Assembly (NCBI RefSeq): GCF_000422765.1
Contig: NZ_KE383917.1
Location: forward strand, 1 to 64,000
DNA from: Neptunomonas japonica DSM 18939
GTDB lineage: Bacteria > Pseudomonadota > Gammaproteobacteria > Pseudomonadales > Balneatricaceae
Direction: 5' to 3'
Length of the DNA: 64,000 bases
Part shown: piece by piece, positions 30,146 through 40,672 of the stretch
Numbering within the stretch: the first letter of the stretch is position 1
Layout: every line of letters starts with the position of its first letter
Notes under the pieces: model-generated
What the model saw: only the letters and a program-made list of their open reading frames with translations
Told to the model about the DNA's origin: nothing
Databases searched by the model: none
Position numbers and translations under genes: made by a program

Positions 30146-31492
30146 TTACACTAAAGGTAGCTTTACCCGCAGTTGAGTGCCTTGACCTACCTCAGAGGTT
30201 AGTACAAATTCACCACTTAACAATTCTATTCGGTCATGCATGTTGCGTAATCCAATGCCTTCTTTAAGCACGGCGCCTTTGATATCAAAGCCATCTCCAT
30301 TGTCTTTTAGCGATACCCACACGTACTTTCCTTGCACCCATGTTTTCAGACGCACTTCATCTGCACCAGAATGTTTATCTATATTACACAGTGCTTCCTG
30401 AATAACTCTATACAAGGTGATCTCTATATCATCGGGCAAACGTGCTTGCGGAAAATCCAGATCCGTTTCTACCATAATGCCCGTTCGTGATTCATACTCA
30501 TCGAGTAAGCTTTTAAGTGCAGAGGTCAGCCCCATGTCATCAAGCAGGCTGGGGCGCAGATCATGGGAGATCAAACGCACTTCTTGTATCGCTTGATTGA
30601 GCACATCCATCCCTTTTGAAAGGTCTTGAATGGCACTCTCGTCACCCTTTTTAATTTTATTAATACCCAACTCTACACGGAATTTAACCGAGACCATTAG
30701 CTGATTAATACCGTCGTGAAGTTCTCTGGCAAAGCGGCGCCGCTGGCTAACTTGGAATTGCACCGATTTATGCGCGAGGTGACGCAAACGAGCATCGGCT
30801 AATCGGCTTTCATGCACGTTAATAGCGATACCTATCATCACGATAATAATCGCCGTTGCTGCCGTGATAACCAATACGGTAAAAAAAGTATTACGTATAT
30901 TTAGTGTCACTTCTTGCCGAGCCCTGGCCACCTCTTTGGCGATGTCATCAACATACAGGCCAGTACCTACCATCCAACCCCACTCTGGCAACAAAACCAC
31001 ATAACTCAGCTTATCTTCATTGCCACCTTTTGAAGGCTTACGCCATACATAACGATGAAAGCCGCCGCCCTTCTTGGCAACGGCAAATAGATCCCGAAAT
31101 ACGTAAGTGTCGTTATCATCTTGAAGGTCAAACAGGTTTTGCCCAACCAGCTCAGGCTGCGCGGGGTGAACTAAGTTAACACCATCGGCATCGTAAACAA
31201 AAAAGTAACCATCTTCGCCGTAAGTTAAACTATCAAGAATCCGCTTCACCTCTTCCTGCGCTTCAAAGTCATGCAGCCATGGAGCATTCATAACATGATC
31301 AATAGAGGTTAAAGCCAACCCAACGTAGTTTTGCAATTCACTTCGCTTGGAAGCCAGCAGGTTTTGTTCGAATGTTTTGATTTCAAGCTCAGAGAGGGAT
31401 TGCGACTGCTTAACGCTCATCAAGGTGATGATGCCTGTTACCAATAACAGCGGTAACAAAGCCAATGTAAGTATTTTGAGCTTAAGTGGCAT
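30146..31492 (-). CDS. Cache-domain sensor histidine kinase (HisKA_3)
   Basis: The start at 31492 (MPLKLKILTLALLPLLLVTG) follows AAGGCG, giving 448 residues. A GTG 60 bases upstream is possible. Two membrane helices (about 5-25 and 203-226) flank a periplasmic sCache_2 domain (GYFFVYDADGVNLVHP, WGWMVGTGLYVDDI). The cytoplasmic part has a HisKA_3 phosphotransfer helix with His259 in RRRFARELHDGINQ and an ATPase domain (QEALCNIDKHSGA, GIGLRNMHDRI). Cache domains of this type bind small organic acids or amino acids. The signal here is unknown. Confidence 0.9.
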   Translation of the reverse strand: MPLKLKILTLALLPLLLVTGIITLMSVKQSQSLSELEIKTFEQNLLASKRSELQNYVGLALTSIDHVMNAPWLHDFEAQEEVKRILDSLTYGEDGYFFVYDADGVNLVHPAQPELVGQNLFDLQDDNDTYVFRDLFAVAKKGGGFHRYVWRKPSKGGNEDKLSYVVLLPEWGWMVGTGLYVDDIAKEVARARQEVTLNIRNTFFTVLVITAATAIIIVMIGIAINVHESRLADARLRHLAHKSVQFQVSQRRRFARELHDGINQLMVSVKFRVELGINKIKKGDESAIQDLSKGMDVLNQAIQEVRLISHDLRPSLLDDMGLTSALKSLLDEYESRTGIMVETDLDFPQARLPDDIEITLYRVIQEALCNIDKHSGADEVRLKTWVQGKYVWVSLKDNGDGFDIKGAVLKEGIGLRNMHDRIELLSGEFVLTSEVGQGTQLRVKLPLV

Positions 31493-31798
31493 AATGAACG
31501 CCTTGTGTTTAAAACTCAGCGTATCCTGCCTGACCTTAGGTTGTTGTTCCACTTTTGTATCCAGGTTTACGTAGTAATCAGGAGGAAACTACGTAGTTAC
31601 CGCAACATGTACGCCTATAATACGCTGTATTTTAGACTATAGTGTGCTGCTCATCATCCGTTAAGCTGGTGTATTATATTTTGTATTAAAGTTGAATGAA
31701 AAATAGCCGATTTACTATGTGTGGTCATCGTTTCAAACGTTTGGCTTCAAATACCAAGCGAATTTTAGCCCACATCTAAGTGCATATAGGTGCATATC

Positions 31799-32245
31799 AT
31801 GGCTTCTGATCTAACGCACGGTTACATTCGTCATCCTAATGACATCCCCGCTCAGATCTCACTCTGTTCACAGAACATTCTTTCTTCAAATACAGCCAGT
31901 CACTCAGGAAGAATAGGCGTCAGTCTCTCTACAGAGAACTTTTACGCTATCGGTACCGCCCTTGAGATTGAAATTGCCATTAATGATCCCGCTTTCAAAG
32001 CTTCTGGGTATGTCGCATGGTGTATCCCTGAAAGAGATGGAAACTTTCGTACCGGGTTAGTGTTTGATGATCCGGCAACCGCTTATGCCGTAAGAATGAT
32101 TGAGCAGATTTGTCATATCGAGCAGTACCGACAAGAGATAAAGCACGATGAAGGCAGAACATTAAGTAGCGAAGATGCGGCTCACGAATGGATTATAAGA
32201 TTTGCTAAAGACTTTCCCGAGCTAAACTCAGCAGTCCATTCGTAA
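31799..32245 (+). CDS. PilZ-domain protein
   Basis: The ATG at 31799 with AGGTG seven bases upstream gives 148 residues. HGYIRHPNDIPAQISL has a PilZ-like start, although the first Arg of the usual RxxxR is not obvious. Later signatures are SGRIGVSLST, FKASGYVAWC and NFRTGLVFDD. PilZ proteins often bind cyclic di-GMP. With the altered motif, binding here is uncertain. It converges with uvrB, and the two stops are 27 bases apart. Confidence 0.72.
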   Translation: MASDLTHGYIRHPNDIPAQISLCSQNILSSNTASHSGRIGVSLSTENFYAIGTALEIEIAINDPAFKASGYVAWCIPERDGNFRTGLVFDDPATAYAVRMIEQICHIEQYRQEIKHDEGRTLSSEDAAHEWIIRFAKDFPELNSAVHS

Positions 32246-32272
32246 GCACTACTTGTCGTTCTTTAATAAAAA

Positions 32273-34288
32273 TTAAATAGCGGCGTGTTTTAACTGTTCT
32301 AGCTGGTCTCTGTAATGGCCGGCCAGTTCAAATTCAAGATTTTTAGATGCTTCATACATCTTATCTTCCAGCTGATTCATCGCTTTAACCAACTGCTTGG
32401 ATGTCATAGTACTTGGATCAAACTCAATATCACCGGCTTTATCTGCTACTTTCTTCGCCGTACGTGCAGCCTTTCGTCCAGGAATTGTAGAAGCACCTTC
32501 CATGATGTCCGCAACTGATTTAGTAATCCCTTTTGGTGTAATTCCATGTCGCTCATTATGTGCGACTTGCTTCTCGCGGCGCCTGTCAGTCTCTGCAATC
32601 GCACGCTCCATTGAACCTGTAACTCGGTCTGCATAAAGAATTGCACGCCCATTAATGTTACGAGCAGCACGTCCGATTGTCTGAATCAAAGCAGTATCTG
32701 AACGTAAGAAACCTTCTTTATCAGCATCTAGAATCGTCACCAGCCCGACCTCAGGCATATCAATACCTTCTCTTAATAGGTTAATACCTACCAGCACATC
32801 GAACTCACCAATACGTAAGTCACGGATAATTTCTACACGTTCAACCGTATCAATATCAGAATGCACATATCGCACCCTGACACCGTGCTCAGCTAAATAC
32901 TCCGTTAAGTCTTCTGCCATGCGCTTGGTTAATACGGTCACAATAACTCTGCAGTTATCGACAACAACCTTATTAATTTCTTCTAACAGGTCATCCACCT
33001 GAGTAGAAGCAGGACGTATCTCAACAATAGGGTCTATCAGGCCTGTTGGACGTACAACCTGCTCTACAATTTGTCCGGCATTTGCCGCTTCATATCTACT
33101 TGGCGTAGCTGAAACAAAGATCATTTGAGGTGCGAGGCTTTCCCACTCTTCAAAACGTAGAGGGCGGTTATCCAACGCAGACGGCAAACGGAACCCATAC
33201 TCAACCAGTGTTTCTTTACGTGAGCGGTCACCTTTATACATTGCCCCTAGCTGCGGAATAGTGACATGTGATTCATCAATCACCACCAGCGCATTATCAG
33301 GAAGATAATCAAAAAGAGTAGGTGGCGCTCCGCCTGGCTCGCGTCCCGACAAGTACCGTGAATAGTTTTCAATACCTGAACAGTAACCAAGCTCCATGAT
33401 CATTTCCATGTCGTACATGGTGCGCTGCTCTAAGCGCTGTAGCTCAACTAGCTTCTCTATCTCTTTTAAAAACGTAAGGCGTTCATGTAGCTCAACTTTT
33501 ATTTTCTCGACCGCTTCTACCAATATTTCACGTGGTGTGACGTAATGCGATTTAGGATAAACAGTGGCGCGCGGAACCTTACGCAGTACTTCTCCTGTTA
33601 AAGGGTCGAAGTAACTTAAGTTTTCAATTTCATCATCAAACAGCTCAATGCGTAGTGCGTCTCTTTCCGATTCGGCAGGAAAAACGTCAATAACATCACC
33701 ACGTACGCGATATGTACCACGGTGTAATTCCACATCATTGCGCTTGTATTGCAGCTCGGCTAAGCGACGCAAAATTTTACGCTGGTCAGCCACATCACCA
33801 CGATCTAGATGTAACATCATCGATAAATATGATTCAGGATCACCCAGACCATAAATAGAAGATACCGTTGCTACGATAATAACGTCGCTACGCTCCAGCA
33901 ACGCTTTGGTAGCTGACAAACGCATCTGCTCAATATGCTCGTTAATCGATGCATCTTTATCTATAAAGGTATCTGAAGAAGGAACATAAGCTTCTGGCTG
34001 ATAATAGTCGTAGTAAGATACGAAATACTCAACGGCATTATCAGGAAAGAACTCTTTAAACTCACCGTATAACTGTGCCGCCAATGTTTTATTATGTGCT
34101 AAAACAATAGTAGGTCGCTGTACTTCTGAGATTACATTGGCAATGGTAAATGTCTTACCTGAACCGGTCACACCTAACAGGGTTTGTGCAGCCAAGCCGT
34201 CGTTGATCCCTTGAACCAGCCCTTTAATAGCTTCTGGCTGATCGCCAGCAGGCGAAAAAGGTGAATTAACTTTGAAACGTTCTTTCAT
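32273..34288 (-). CDS. uvrB: Excinuclease ABC subunit B
   Basis: This 671-residue protein of nucleotide excision repair is delivered to lesions by UvrA and loads UvrC. Visible features are Walker A GVTGSGKT (39-46), the damage-probing beta-hairpin [14 protein letters not shown] (about 88-101), helicase motifs ([47 protein letters not shown]) and the C-terminal UVR domain ([20 protein letters not shown]) for UvrC contact. Length matches the family. It is divergent from the aminotransferase gene. Confidence 0.98.
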   Translation of the reverse strand: MKERFKVNSPFSPAGDQPEAIKGLVQGINDGLAAQTLLGVTGSGKTFTIANVISEVQRPTIVLAHNKTLAAQLYGEFKEFFPDNAVEYFVSYYDYYQPEAYVPSSDTFIDKDASINEHIEQMRLSATKALLERSDVIIVATVSSIYGLGDPESYLSMMLHLDRGDVADQRKILRRLAELQYKRNDVELHRGTYRVRGDVIDVFPAESERDALRIELFDDEIENLSYFDPLTGEVLRKVPRATVYPKSHYVTPREILVEAVEKIKVELHERLTFLKEIEKLVELQRLEQRTMYDMEMIMELGYCSGIENYSRYLSGREPGGAPPTLFDYLPDNALVVIDESHVTIPQLGAMYKGDRSRKETLVEYGFRLPSALDNRPLRFEEWESLAPQMIFVSATPSRYEAANAGQIVEQVVRPTGLIDPIVEIRPASTQVDDLLEEINKVVVDNCRVIVTVLTKRMAEDLTEYLAEHGVRVRYVHSDIDTVERVEIIRDLRIGEFDVLVGINLLREGIDMPEVGLVTILDADKEGFLRSDTALIQTIGRAARNINGRAILYADRVTGSMERAIAETDRRREKQVAHNERHGITPKGITKSVADIMEGASTIPGRKAARTAKKVADKAGDIEFDPSTMTSKQLVKAMNQLEDKMYEASKNLEFELAGHYRDQLEQLKHAAI

Positions 34289-34492
34289 AATACCCTGCTA
34301 TCTGTTGATCGCGTGCGCCAAAGAATCGAACGCGCTAGTATACCCACTCAAATCCTTAACGTCTTGGTTATTGAAGCTGTAACCTATACCCCTTCTAAAA
34401 AACGCTCGTGAGTCATTCTTTTTTATAAATTCAAACTTGAAGATTTTTACGACTAAATATTAGGTTTTTTGATGTTTTGCTTATGCCTAATC

Positions 34493-34508
34493 CTGTATAA
34501 TTTTTCAG
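34493..34508. promoter_or_regulatory. LexA-like box over a -10 element between uvrB and aminotransferase
   Basis: CTG-N10-CAG (CTGTATAATTTTTCAG) matches the gammaproteobacterial SOS half-sites. It contains a perfect TATAAT on the plus strand at 34496-34501, so it may overlap the aminotransferase promoter. It is about 205 bases from the uvrB start, farther than usual, but no closer box was seen. Confidence 0.5.
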
Positions 34509-34553
34509 CTTTATTTAGCGACTTTCCTTAATTTTTTCATAGAGGACTATGAA

Positions 34554-35741
34554 TTGGACGTCCAACTTTCAGATCGTGTTAACAGCATTAAACCTTCTCC
34601 TACATTAGCTGTAACCAACCGTGCAGCAGAACTGCGCGCCGCAGGCAAAGATATTATTGGCCTAGGCGCTGGCGAGCCGGATTTCGACACTCCCGAGCAT
34701 ATTAAAGATGCTGCTATTGAAGCCCTTCATAATGGCTTCACTAAGTACACAGCTGTTGATGGTACACCGAGTCTGAAAAATGCAATTATTAACAAGTTTA
34801 AGAATGATAATGGCTTAAACTACGAAGCTAATCAGATTTTGGTTTCTTGCGGTGGAAAGCAGAGCTTCTTCAACCTGTCTCTGGCGCTACTCAATGACGG
34901 TGATGAAGTTATTATCCCTGCACCATACTGGGTCTCGTACCCTGATATGGTACTGGTTGCTAACGGCAAGCCAGTGGTTATTACTACAACCCAAGCTCAG
35001 CGCTTCAAAATCACTGCGGCTCAGCTGGAAGAAGCGATTACTCATCGCACCCGTCTAGTGGTATTAAACAGCCCATCCAACCCAACAGGGGTTGCGTATA
35101 CGCTACAAGAGCTAAAAGAACTTGGCGAAGTACTTAAACGATTCCCTAATATACTCGTCGTTACTGACGACATGTACGAGCATATTCGTTTTAACGACTT
35201 ACCATTTTGCAACATTCTAAACGCTTGCCCTGAGCTATATGATCGCACCATCGTGCTTAACGGTGTTTCAAAAGCTTATTCGATGACTGGCTGGCGTATT
35301 GGTTATGCAGCAGGCCCGGCTAAACTGATTGGCGCCATGAAAAAAGTGCAATCACAAAGCACCTCAAACCCGACATCTATCTCCCAAGTAGCTTCGCAAG
35401 CAGCTCTTGAAGGCGGTAATGCCTGTGTTGATAAAATGGTGGTCGCTTTTAAAGAGCGTCATGAATATGTTGTGTCTGCATTAAACGAGATCAAAGGTGT
35501 TGAGTGCATCCCTGCCGATGGTACTTTCTACGCTTTCCCAAGTTTTCAGCAAGTAATTGATAACGACGAGCGCTTTAATAATGATATCGAGCTTGCCGAA
35601 TTCTTGCTGAACGACGCGGGTGTTGCTCTGGTGCCGGGTTCTGCTTTTGGTGCCCCTGGTAACATGCGTCTTTCTTTTGCTACCAGCATGAGCATTTTAG
35701 AAGATGCTATTGGCCGTATAAAAGCAGCGCTCAAAGCCTAA
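34554..35741 (+). CDS. Aspartate aminotransferase (class I, PLP-dependent)
   Basis: This 395-residue enzyme interconverts aspartate/oxaloacetate with glutamate/2-oxoglutarate. The start appears to be TTG (34554) with GAGGA seven bases upstream. The nearest ATG (34548) is out of frame. Signatures are LGAGEPDFDTPEHIKDAA, the LNSPSNPTG motif, and the PLP lysine in GVSKAYSMTGWRIGYA near residue 240. Length and ending (NMRLSFATSM) are typical of the bacterial 1-beta subgroup. It is followed by a strong terminator. Confidence 0.93.
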   Translation: MDVQLSDRVNSIKPSPTLAVTNRAAELRAAGKDIIGLGAGEPDFDTPEHIKDAAIEALHNGFTKYTAVDGTPSLKNAIINKFKNDNGLNYEANQILVSCGGKQSFFNLSLALLNDGDEVIIPAPYWVSYPDMVLVANGKPVVITTTQAQRFKITAAQLEEAITHRTRLVVLNSPSNPTGVAYTLQELKELGEVLKRFPNILVVTDDMYEHIRFNDLPFCNILNACPELYDRTIVLNGVSKAYSMTGWRIGYAAGPAKLIGAMKKVQSQSTSNPTSISQVASQAALEGGNACVDKMVVAFKERHEYVVSALNEIKGVECIPADGTFYAFPSFQQVIDNDERFNNDIELAEFLLNDAGVALVPGSAFGAPGNMRLSFATSMSILEDAIGRIKAALKA

Positions 35742-35769
35742 TATGCTTTCTTAATAGTTAACCACCTTC

Positions 35770-35794
35770 AACGCCGGATTTATCCGGCGTTTTT
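35770..35794 (+). terminator. Intrinsic terminator of aminotransferase gene
   Basis: AACGCCGGA / TCCGGCGTT with a TTTA loop is followed by TTTT. It lies about 30 bases after the stop codon. Confidence 0.9.
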
Positions 35795-35898
35795 AATTCC
35801 GCAATCATCAACAGTCTATTGCTAAAAAAACAACAATTTTCACCTTCCCTCTACTTGAGTCTCATTCTTATCCGCGTACAATACAATTCAAATTTAGA

Positions 35899-35912
35899 AC
35901 GACCGGTCTAGT
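35899..35912. promoter_or_regulatory. NemR/AcuR-like operator before tetR
   Basis: ACGACCGGTCTA contains the perfect eight-base palindrome GACCGGTC and matches 10 of 12 bases of the NemR box TAGACCGGTCTA. It lies 7-16 bases before the ATG of the TetR gene, so the regulator probably represses its own operon here. Confidence 0.68.
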
Positions 35913-35917
35913 TAAAT

Positions 35918-36538
35918 ATGATTCAAGGTAGACGCCCAGAGCATAGTCGCCAACAAGTCTTAGAAAAAGGTATGGAACTCTTTAACCAACAGGGTTATCA
36001 CGGAACTGGCTTAACCGCCATTCTAAAAGCCTGCCAGGTATCTAAAGGCTCCTTCTATAACTTTTTTGGCAGTAAAGAAGAGTTTGCTGTTGAGATTATC
36101 GATCATTATCACTCAATAGAGTGTGAGCGCTGGGAAGTGGAGCTATCTAAGCTGGATTGCCCGCAGTTTGAAAAAATGCGCGTAATGCTCGAAAGAGAAA
36201 TTCAGGAATTTGAATCTGAAAAAGAACATTTTGGTTGTCTAATTGCCAATCTATCTGGCGAGTTGGGCAATGCCTCACATGCATTTAAAGAAGCGATTCG
36301 TCGCTCAACATCTGATGTATTACAAGCCATAGAAAAGGATTTTCAACAATGCCAAACAGATGGGGACCTCCGCGCTGACCTTAGCGCGCAACAGCTAGCA
36401 CACCTTTTTTGGGATAGCTGGCAAGGCGCACTACTGCGCATGAAAGTAGAAAGCTCAACAGCGCCACTACGAGAATTGCTCGACCTTTATTGGAATCACA
36501 TTCTACCGCCACAAAATGGAACAAAAACATATGTTTAA
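35918..36538 (+). CDS. TetR-family regulator of the efflux operon
   Basis: This 206-residue protein has an N-terminal TetR helix-turn-helix (QGYHGTGLTAILKACQVSKG, then SFYNFFGSKEEF) and a C-terminal ligand domain of the AcuR/NemR type (FGCLIANLSGELGN). Such regulators sense reactive electrophiles or small unsaturated acids, often by Cys residues. It is first in the operon, overlaps the adaptor gene, and has a NemR-like operator over its start. Confidence 0.88.
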   Translation: MIQGRRPEHSRQQVLEKGMELFNQQGYHGTGLTAILKACQVSKGSFYNFFGSKEEFAVEIIDHYHSIECERWEVELSKLDCPQFEKMRVMLEREIQEFESEKEHFGCLIANLSGELGNASHAFKEAIRRSTSDVLQAIEKDFQQCQTDGDLRADLSAQQLAHLFWDSWQGALLRMKVESSTAPLRELLDLYWNHILPPQNGTKTYV

Positions 36539-37592
36539 TCATAAAAAAAAGTGGTTGATCACCACGCTACTACTGATTTCTACAGCACCTATGTTAGCCA
36601 CGGCGGCAGAAAAACCAGGTGGTTTACCAGCAGAGGTTGTCAAAATCCAACCCGAAACACTTCGTCATGAGCTAAACGCAGTCGGTACGCTAGAAGCATG
36701 GGAAAGTGTCGTCATTCGTCCAGAACAAAACGGTCTCATTACAAAAATTCTGTTTAAAGAAAGCCATGCGGTAAAGCAAGGCGACACCTTATTCGAGCTT
36801 AATGCCGACTCTTATCGTGCAGAGGTATCTCAAGCGAAAGCACGCGTTAGCCTCAGCCTTAATGAGTTTAAACGGGCTGAAAAGCTGCTCAAAAAACGTG
36901 TTGGATCTGTCAATGATAGAGATACAACACTGGCACAATTACGTGTTGATGAGGCACAACTGGAAGTGGCCAGAACACTCTTAAAGAAAATGACTATCAA
37001 AACACCTTTTAATGGAGTCATCGGATTAAGAAATGTAAGCCCCGGTGATTATGTAACCTCAGGTCAAGATCTGGTTCAACTGACAGACATTAGCAAAATG
37101 AAAGTTGAATTCAGCCTGCCTGAAACAACACTTAGCCAAATCAAAACCGGCCAAACCGTTTCATTGAATGTAGCGGCCTACCCGCAGGCAAAATTCAGTG
37201 GTGAGATATATGCTATTTCTCCCGTTGCTGATGTCCGCAGTCATAACATTAAGATTAAAGCCATTGTAAACAATGAATCTGGTCAATTACGTCCGGGACT
37301 ATTCAGTAAAATTAGCGTTTTATTAAGCGCTGATAACAACGCCCTGCTCGTCCCCGAAGAAGCCATCATCCCAAACAACGGTGCTTTTCTTGTTATGCGT
37401 ATGGATAAAAATAACAGCGTTGCCATGGTTCCTGTCACGCTAGGCTTACGCCAAGGCGACCAGGTACAAATACTGAATGGCTTGAATGCAGACGATGTCA
37501 TTGTCACTGCAGGACACTTAAAACTACGCCCGGGTATGCCAATCACTCCTATATTCCCACAACCCAAGAATACTCCTAAGCAGGAAGGCTAA
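36531..37592 (+). CDS. RND efflux periplasmic adaptor (MFP)
   Basis: The ATG at 36531 overlaps the tetR stop. An ATG at 36516 is also possible. The product of 353 residues has a signal peptide (KKWLITTLLLISTAPMLATA), a lipoyl/barrel-sandwich domain (NGLITKILFKESHAVKQGDT, TIKTPFNGVIGLRNVSPGDY), an alpha hairpin, and a membrane-proximal domain (GQVQ-like LRQGDQVQILNGL). It links the inner-membrane pump to the outer-membrane channel. No lipobox is present. Confidence 0.92.
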   Translation: MFNHKKKWLITTLLLISTAPMLATAAEKPGGLPAEVVKIQPETLRHELNAVGTLEAWESVVIRPEQNGLITKILFKESHAVKQGDTLFELNADSYRAEVSQAKARVSLSLNEFKRAEKLLKKRVGSVNDRDTTLAQLRVDEAQLEVARTLLKKMTIKTPFNGVIGLRNVSPGDYVTSGQDLVQLTDISKMKVEFSLPETTLSQIKTGQTVSLNVAAYPQAKFSGEIYAISPVADVRSHNIKIKAIVNNESGQLRPGLFSKISVLLSADNNALLVPEEAIIPNNGAFLVMRMDKNNSVAMVPVTLGLRQGDQVQILNGLNADDVIVTAGHLKLRPGMPITPIFPQPKNTPKQEG

Positions 37593-37598
37593 ACGCTC

Positions 37599-40500
37599 AT
37601 GGTTTTATCAGATATCAGTATAAAACGCCCGGTGCTCGCTATGGTCATGAGCCTGATGCTGCTTTTAATAGGCGTTATCTCTTATGACAAACTTACCGTT
37701 CGTGAGTACCCCAAAATTGATGTACCTGTCATTACCGTAGAAACAAACTACTCCGGTGCCAGCGCCTCTATTATTGAAACTCAGGTCACGCAGATTATTG
37801 AAGACTCTCTCTCAGGTATTGAGGGGATCGATTTCATGACATCGATCAGCCGCTCGCAAAAGAGCCAAATTACTATTAATTTCAAACTCGACCGCGATCC
37901 AGATGCAGCAGCCAGTGACGTGCGAGACCGTGTCGGCCGCGTCCGCGGCGCATTACCTGATGATATAGATGAACCCATTGTTGCTAAATCTGAAGCAGAT
38001 GCTCAGCCCATTATCTGGCTGGCATTTTCATCTGATCGCCACACACCAATGGAAGTATCTTCTTTCGCTGATAAGCGTGTTAAAGATCCGCTGCAGACTG
38101 TACCAGGTGTTGCCAGTATCCGTATCGCCGGCGAGCGTCGCTACTCTATGCGCGTATGGCTGGATCCCGATCGCTTAACGTCTTATGGAATGACGCCTGT
38201 TGATGTTGAATCGGCATTGCGAACACAAAACCTTGAAGTACCCGCAGGTAGAATCGAAAGCGCTGAACGTGAATTTAGCGTGCTAACTAACAGCGATTTG
38301 AATACGGTTGAGCAGTTCGAACAGGTTATCGTTCGTAATGATGCAAACTACCCTATTCGTATCCAAGATGTAGCGACAGTAGAAATAGCACCTGAATCAG
38401 AGCGTATTATAGGCCGCTATAATGGCAAAAATGCTGTTGCGATGGGTATCGTTAAGCAATCTACAGCGAACCCTCTCGACGTATCTAATGGTATTAAAGC
38501 CGAGATGGAGCGCATTAAACAGGTCTTGCCTGAAGGCATGCAAGTTAACGTCGCTTATGACTCATCTATCTTTATCCAAGCATCGATTGATTCCGTGTTT
38601 ACCACATTGATTGAAGCCGGCATTCTCGTTGTTATCGTTATATTCTTCTTCTTACGTAATCTACGCGCTACCTTGATTCCCGTTGTTACTATTCCTCTCT
38701 CATTAGTCGGCGCGTTTGCTGTCATGTATGTGTTGGATTACTCCATTAATACACTCACATTACTGGCAATGGTGTTAGCTATAGGACTGGTAGTGGATGA
38801 TGCCATCGTCATGCTGGAGAATATCTTCCGGCATGTCGAAAACGGCATGTCTCCCGTTAAAGCAGCATTCGTAGGAAGCCGTGAAGTAGGGTTTGCCGTT
38901 ATTGCGACCACATTAACACTGGTTGCTGTTTACGTGCCCGTAGCACTCACCCCAGGAAGAACAGGAAAACTGTTTACTGAATTTGCTTTAACGCTCGCCG
39001 GTGCTGTACTCATATCAGGATTCATTGCTTTAACACTTTCGCCCATGATGGGCTCAAAAATGCTGAAGCATGAGAAAAAGCATTCATTCATCTTTAATAT
39101 TATTGAGCGCTTCCTCAACAGTATTACTAATGGCTACCAAGCACTGCTTAACAAGCTATTACGTAACGGTTTTTTGGCCCTCATCATCATGGTAGCCAGC
39201 GCTTCTGGTGCTTGGTATTACTATGATTTATTACCAAAAGAGCTCGCACCAGTAGAAGACCGCGGTACTATCATGTCATTTTCAATCAACCCTGATGGAG
39301 CATCTGTTGATTATGTAAATAGATACTCTAAAGGTGTTGAAGGCATTATATCGACCGTGCCAGAACATAACCGCTACTTTACTGTGGTCGGCTTTCCTTC
39401 TGAAACCAATTCCCTTGCATTCCTAGGTTTAAAACCATGGGATGAGCGCGAAAGGAAGCAACAAGATATTGCGGCAGAACTAACCCCTAAACTGTTCGGT
39501 GGCGTTACCGGCAATATGTCGTTTGCGATGAATCTCCCCTCCTTAGGACAGAGCATTATTTCTCGCCCTGTTGAGTTCATTATCAAATCCAATGGTACTT
39601 ACGACGAATTGAAAGCTATCACTGACAAAGTGCTCGCCAAAGTTTATCAAAGCCCGATGTTTGTTCAACCAGATACCGACCTGAAGCTTAATAAGCCAGA
39701 GCTACATATCGACATTGATCGTAATAAAGCATCTGAAATAGGCGTTCCAATTGAGCGTATAGGTCGCACTTTAGAAAGCTATATAGCAGGTCGTGATGTG
39801 ACTCGCTTCAAAAAAGAAGGTGATCAGTACGATGTTATTGTGCAGGTTCAAAAACAACAACGTGATAACCCTGCTGATTTATCCAACCTGTATGTACGCA
39901 GTGATCGAGGTGACATGATCCAGATGTCTAACCTGACAAGTGTCACAGAAACAGTAGCGCCTCGAGAACTAAACCACTTTGATAAGGTGAAAGCCGTTAA
40001 GCTGCAAGCCATGTTAGCACCAGGCTTTAGTATTGGCGAAGCGCTCGAATTTTTAGAGAAAACCCTCCAGGAAGTAGCACCTGAAGCATCACAAGACTTT
40101 GGTGGGCAATCACGAGAGTTTAAAGATTCTAGCAATAGCCTACAAATGACTTTTGTATTAGCTCTTACCTTTATTTTCTTAGTGATGGCCGCGCAATTTG
40201 AGAGTTTTAGAAACCCATTCATTATTTTACTTTCTGTTCCACCCGCTATATTCGGCGCCCTCTTCGCTTTGTACTACACTGGAGGAAGCATGAGTATTTA
40301 TAGCCAGATTGGCCTCATTACATTGATTGGTTTGATCGCCAAACATGGTATTCTGATTGTTGAGTTTGCGAACCAACTTCAGGAGCAAGGACACAGTGTA
40401 CGCGAAGCCATAATGGAAGCCGCAACATTGCGTTTACGCCCTATTTTAATGACGACCGGTGCTACCGTTTTAGGTGCATTACCGTTAGCATGGGCCGTTG

Positions 40501-40661
40501 GTGCAGGCGCAGAATCTCGCCAACAGATCGGCTGGGTTATTGTCGGAGGAATGTTATTTGGTACCTTGATGACATTATTTGTTATTCCGACCGTTTACAG
40601 CTTCTTGGGTAAACGCACCCCAAACACAACTGAACAAGCATACGCAGAAACGATACAGTAA
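37599..40661 (+). CDS. RND efflux pump, HAE1 family inner-membrane transporter
   Basis: This 1020-residue protein has 12 membrane helices and two large periplasmic loops. Signatures are ISIKRPVLAMVMSLMLLLIG at the start, GLVVDDAIVMLENIFRHVENG with the two Asp used in proton transport in helix 4, and ALTLSPMMGSKML. The second half has GLIAKHGILIVEFANQLQEQ with the helix-10 Lys and RPILMTTGATVLGALPLAW. It pumps hydrophobic compounds from periplasm and membrane. The operon order tetR-MFP-RND-OMF makes a complete tripartite pump. Confidence 0.96.
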   Translation: MVLSDISIKRPVLAMVMSLMLLLIGVISYDKLTVREYPKIDVPVITVETNYSGASASIIETQVTQIIEDSLSGIEGIDFMTSISRSQKSQITINFKLDRDPDAAASDVRDRVGRVRGALPDDIDEPIVAKSEADAQPIIWLAFSSDRHTPMEVSSFADKRVKDPLQTVPGVASIRIAGERRYSMRVWLDPDRLTSYGMTPVDVESALRTQNLEVPAGRIESAEREFSVLTNSDLNTVEQFEQVIVRNDANYPIRIQDVATVEIAPESERIIGRYNGKNAVAMGIVKQSTANPLDVSNGIKAEMERIKQVLPEGMQVNVAYDSSIFIQASIDSVFTTLIEAGILVVIVIFFFLRNLRATLIPVVTIPLSLVGAFAVMYVLDYSINTLTLLAMVLAIGLVVDDAIVMLENIFRHVENGMSPVKAAFVGSREVGFAVIATTLTLVAVYVPVALTPGRTGKLFTEFALTLAGAVLISGFIALTLSPMMGSKMLKHEKKHSFIFNIIERFLNSITNGYQALLNKLLRNGFLALIIMVASASGAWYYYDLLPKELAPVEDRGTIMSFSINPDGASVDYVNRYSKGVEGIISTVPEHNRYFTVVGFPSETNSLAFLGLKPWDERERKQQDIAAELTPKLFGGVTGNMSFAMNLPSLGQSIISRPVEFIIKSNGTYDELKAITDKVLAKVYQSPMFVQPDTDLKLNKPELHIDIDRNKASEIGVPIERIGRTLESYIAGRDVTRFKKEGDQYDVIVQVQKQQRDNPADLSNLYVRSDRGDMIQMSNLTSVTETVAPRELNHFDKVKAVKLQAMLAPGFSIGEALEFLEKTLQEVAPEASQDFGGQSREFKDSSNSLQMTFVLALTFIFLVMAAQFESFRNPFIILLSVPPAIFGALFALYYTGGSMSIYSQIGLITLIGLIAKHGILIVEFANQLQEQGHSVREAIMEAATLRLRPILMTTGATVLGALPLAWAVGAGAESRQQIGWVIVGGMLFGTLMTLFVIPTVYSFLGKRTPNTTEQAYAETIQ

Positions 40662-40672
40662 GGATTAGCTCA

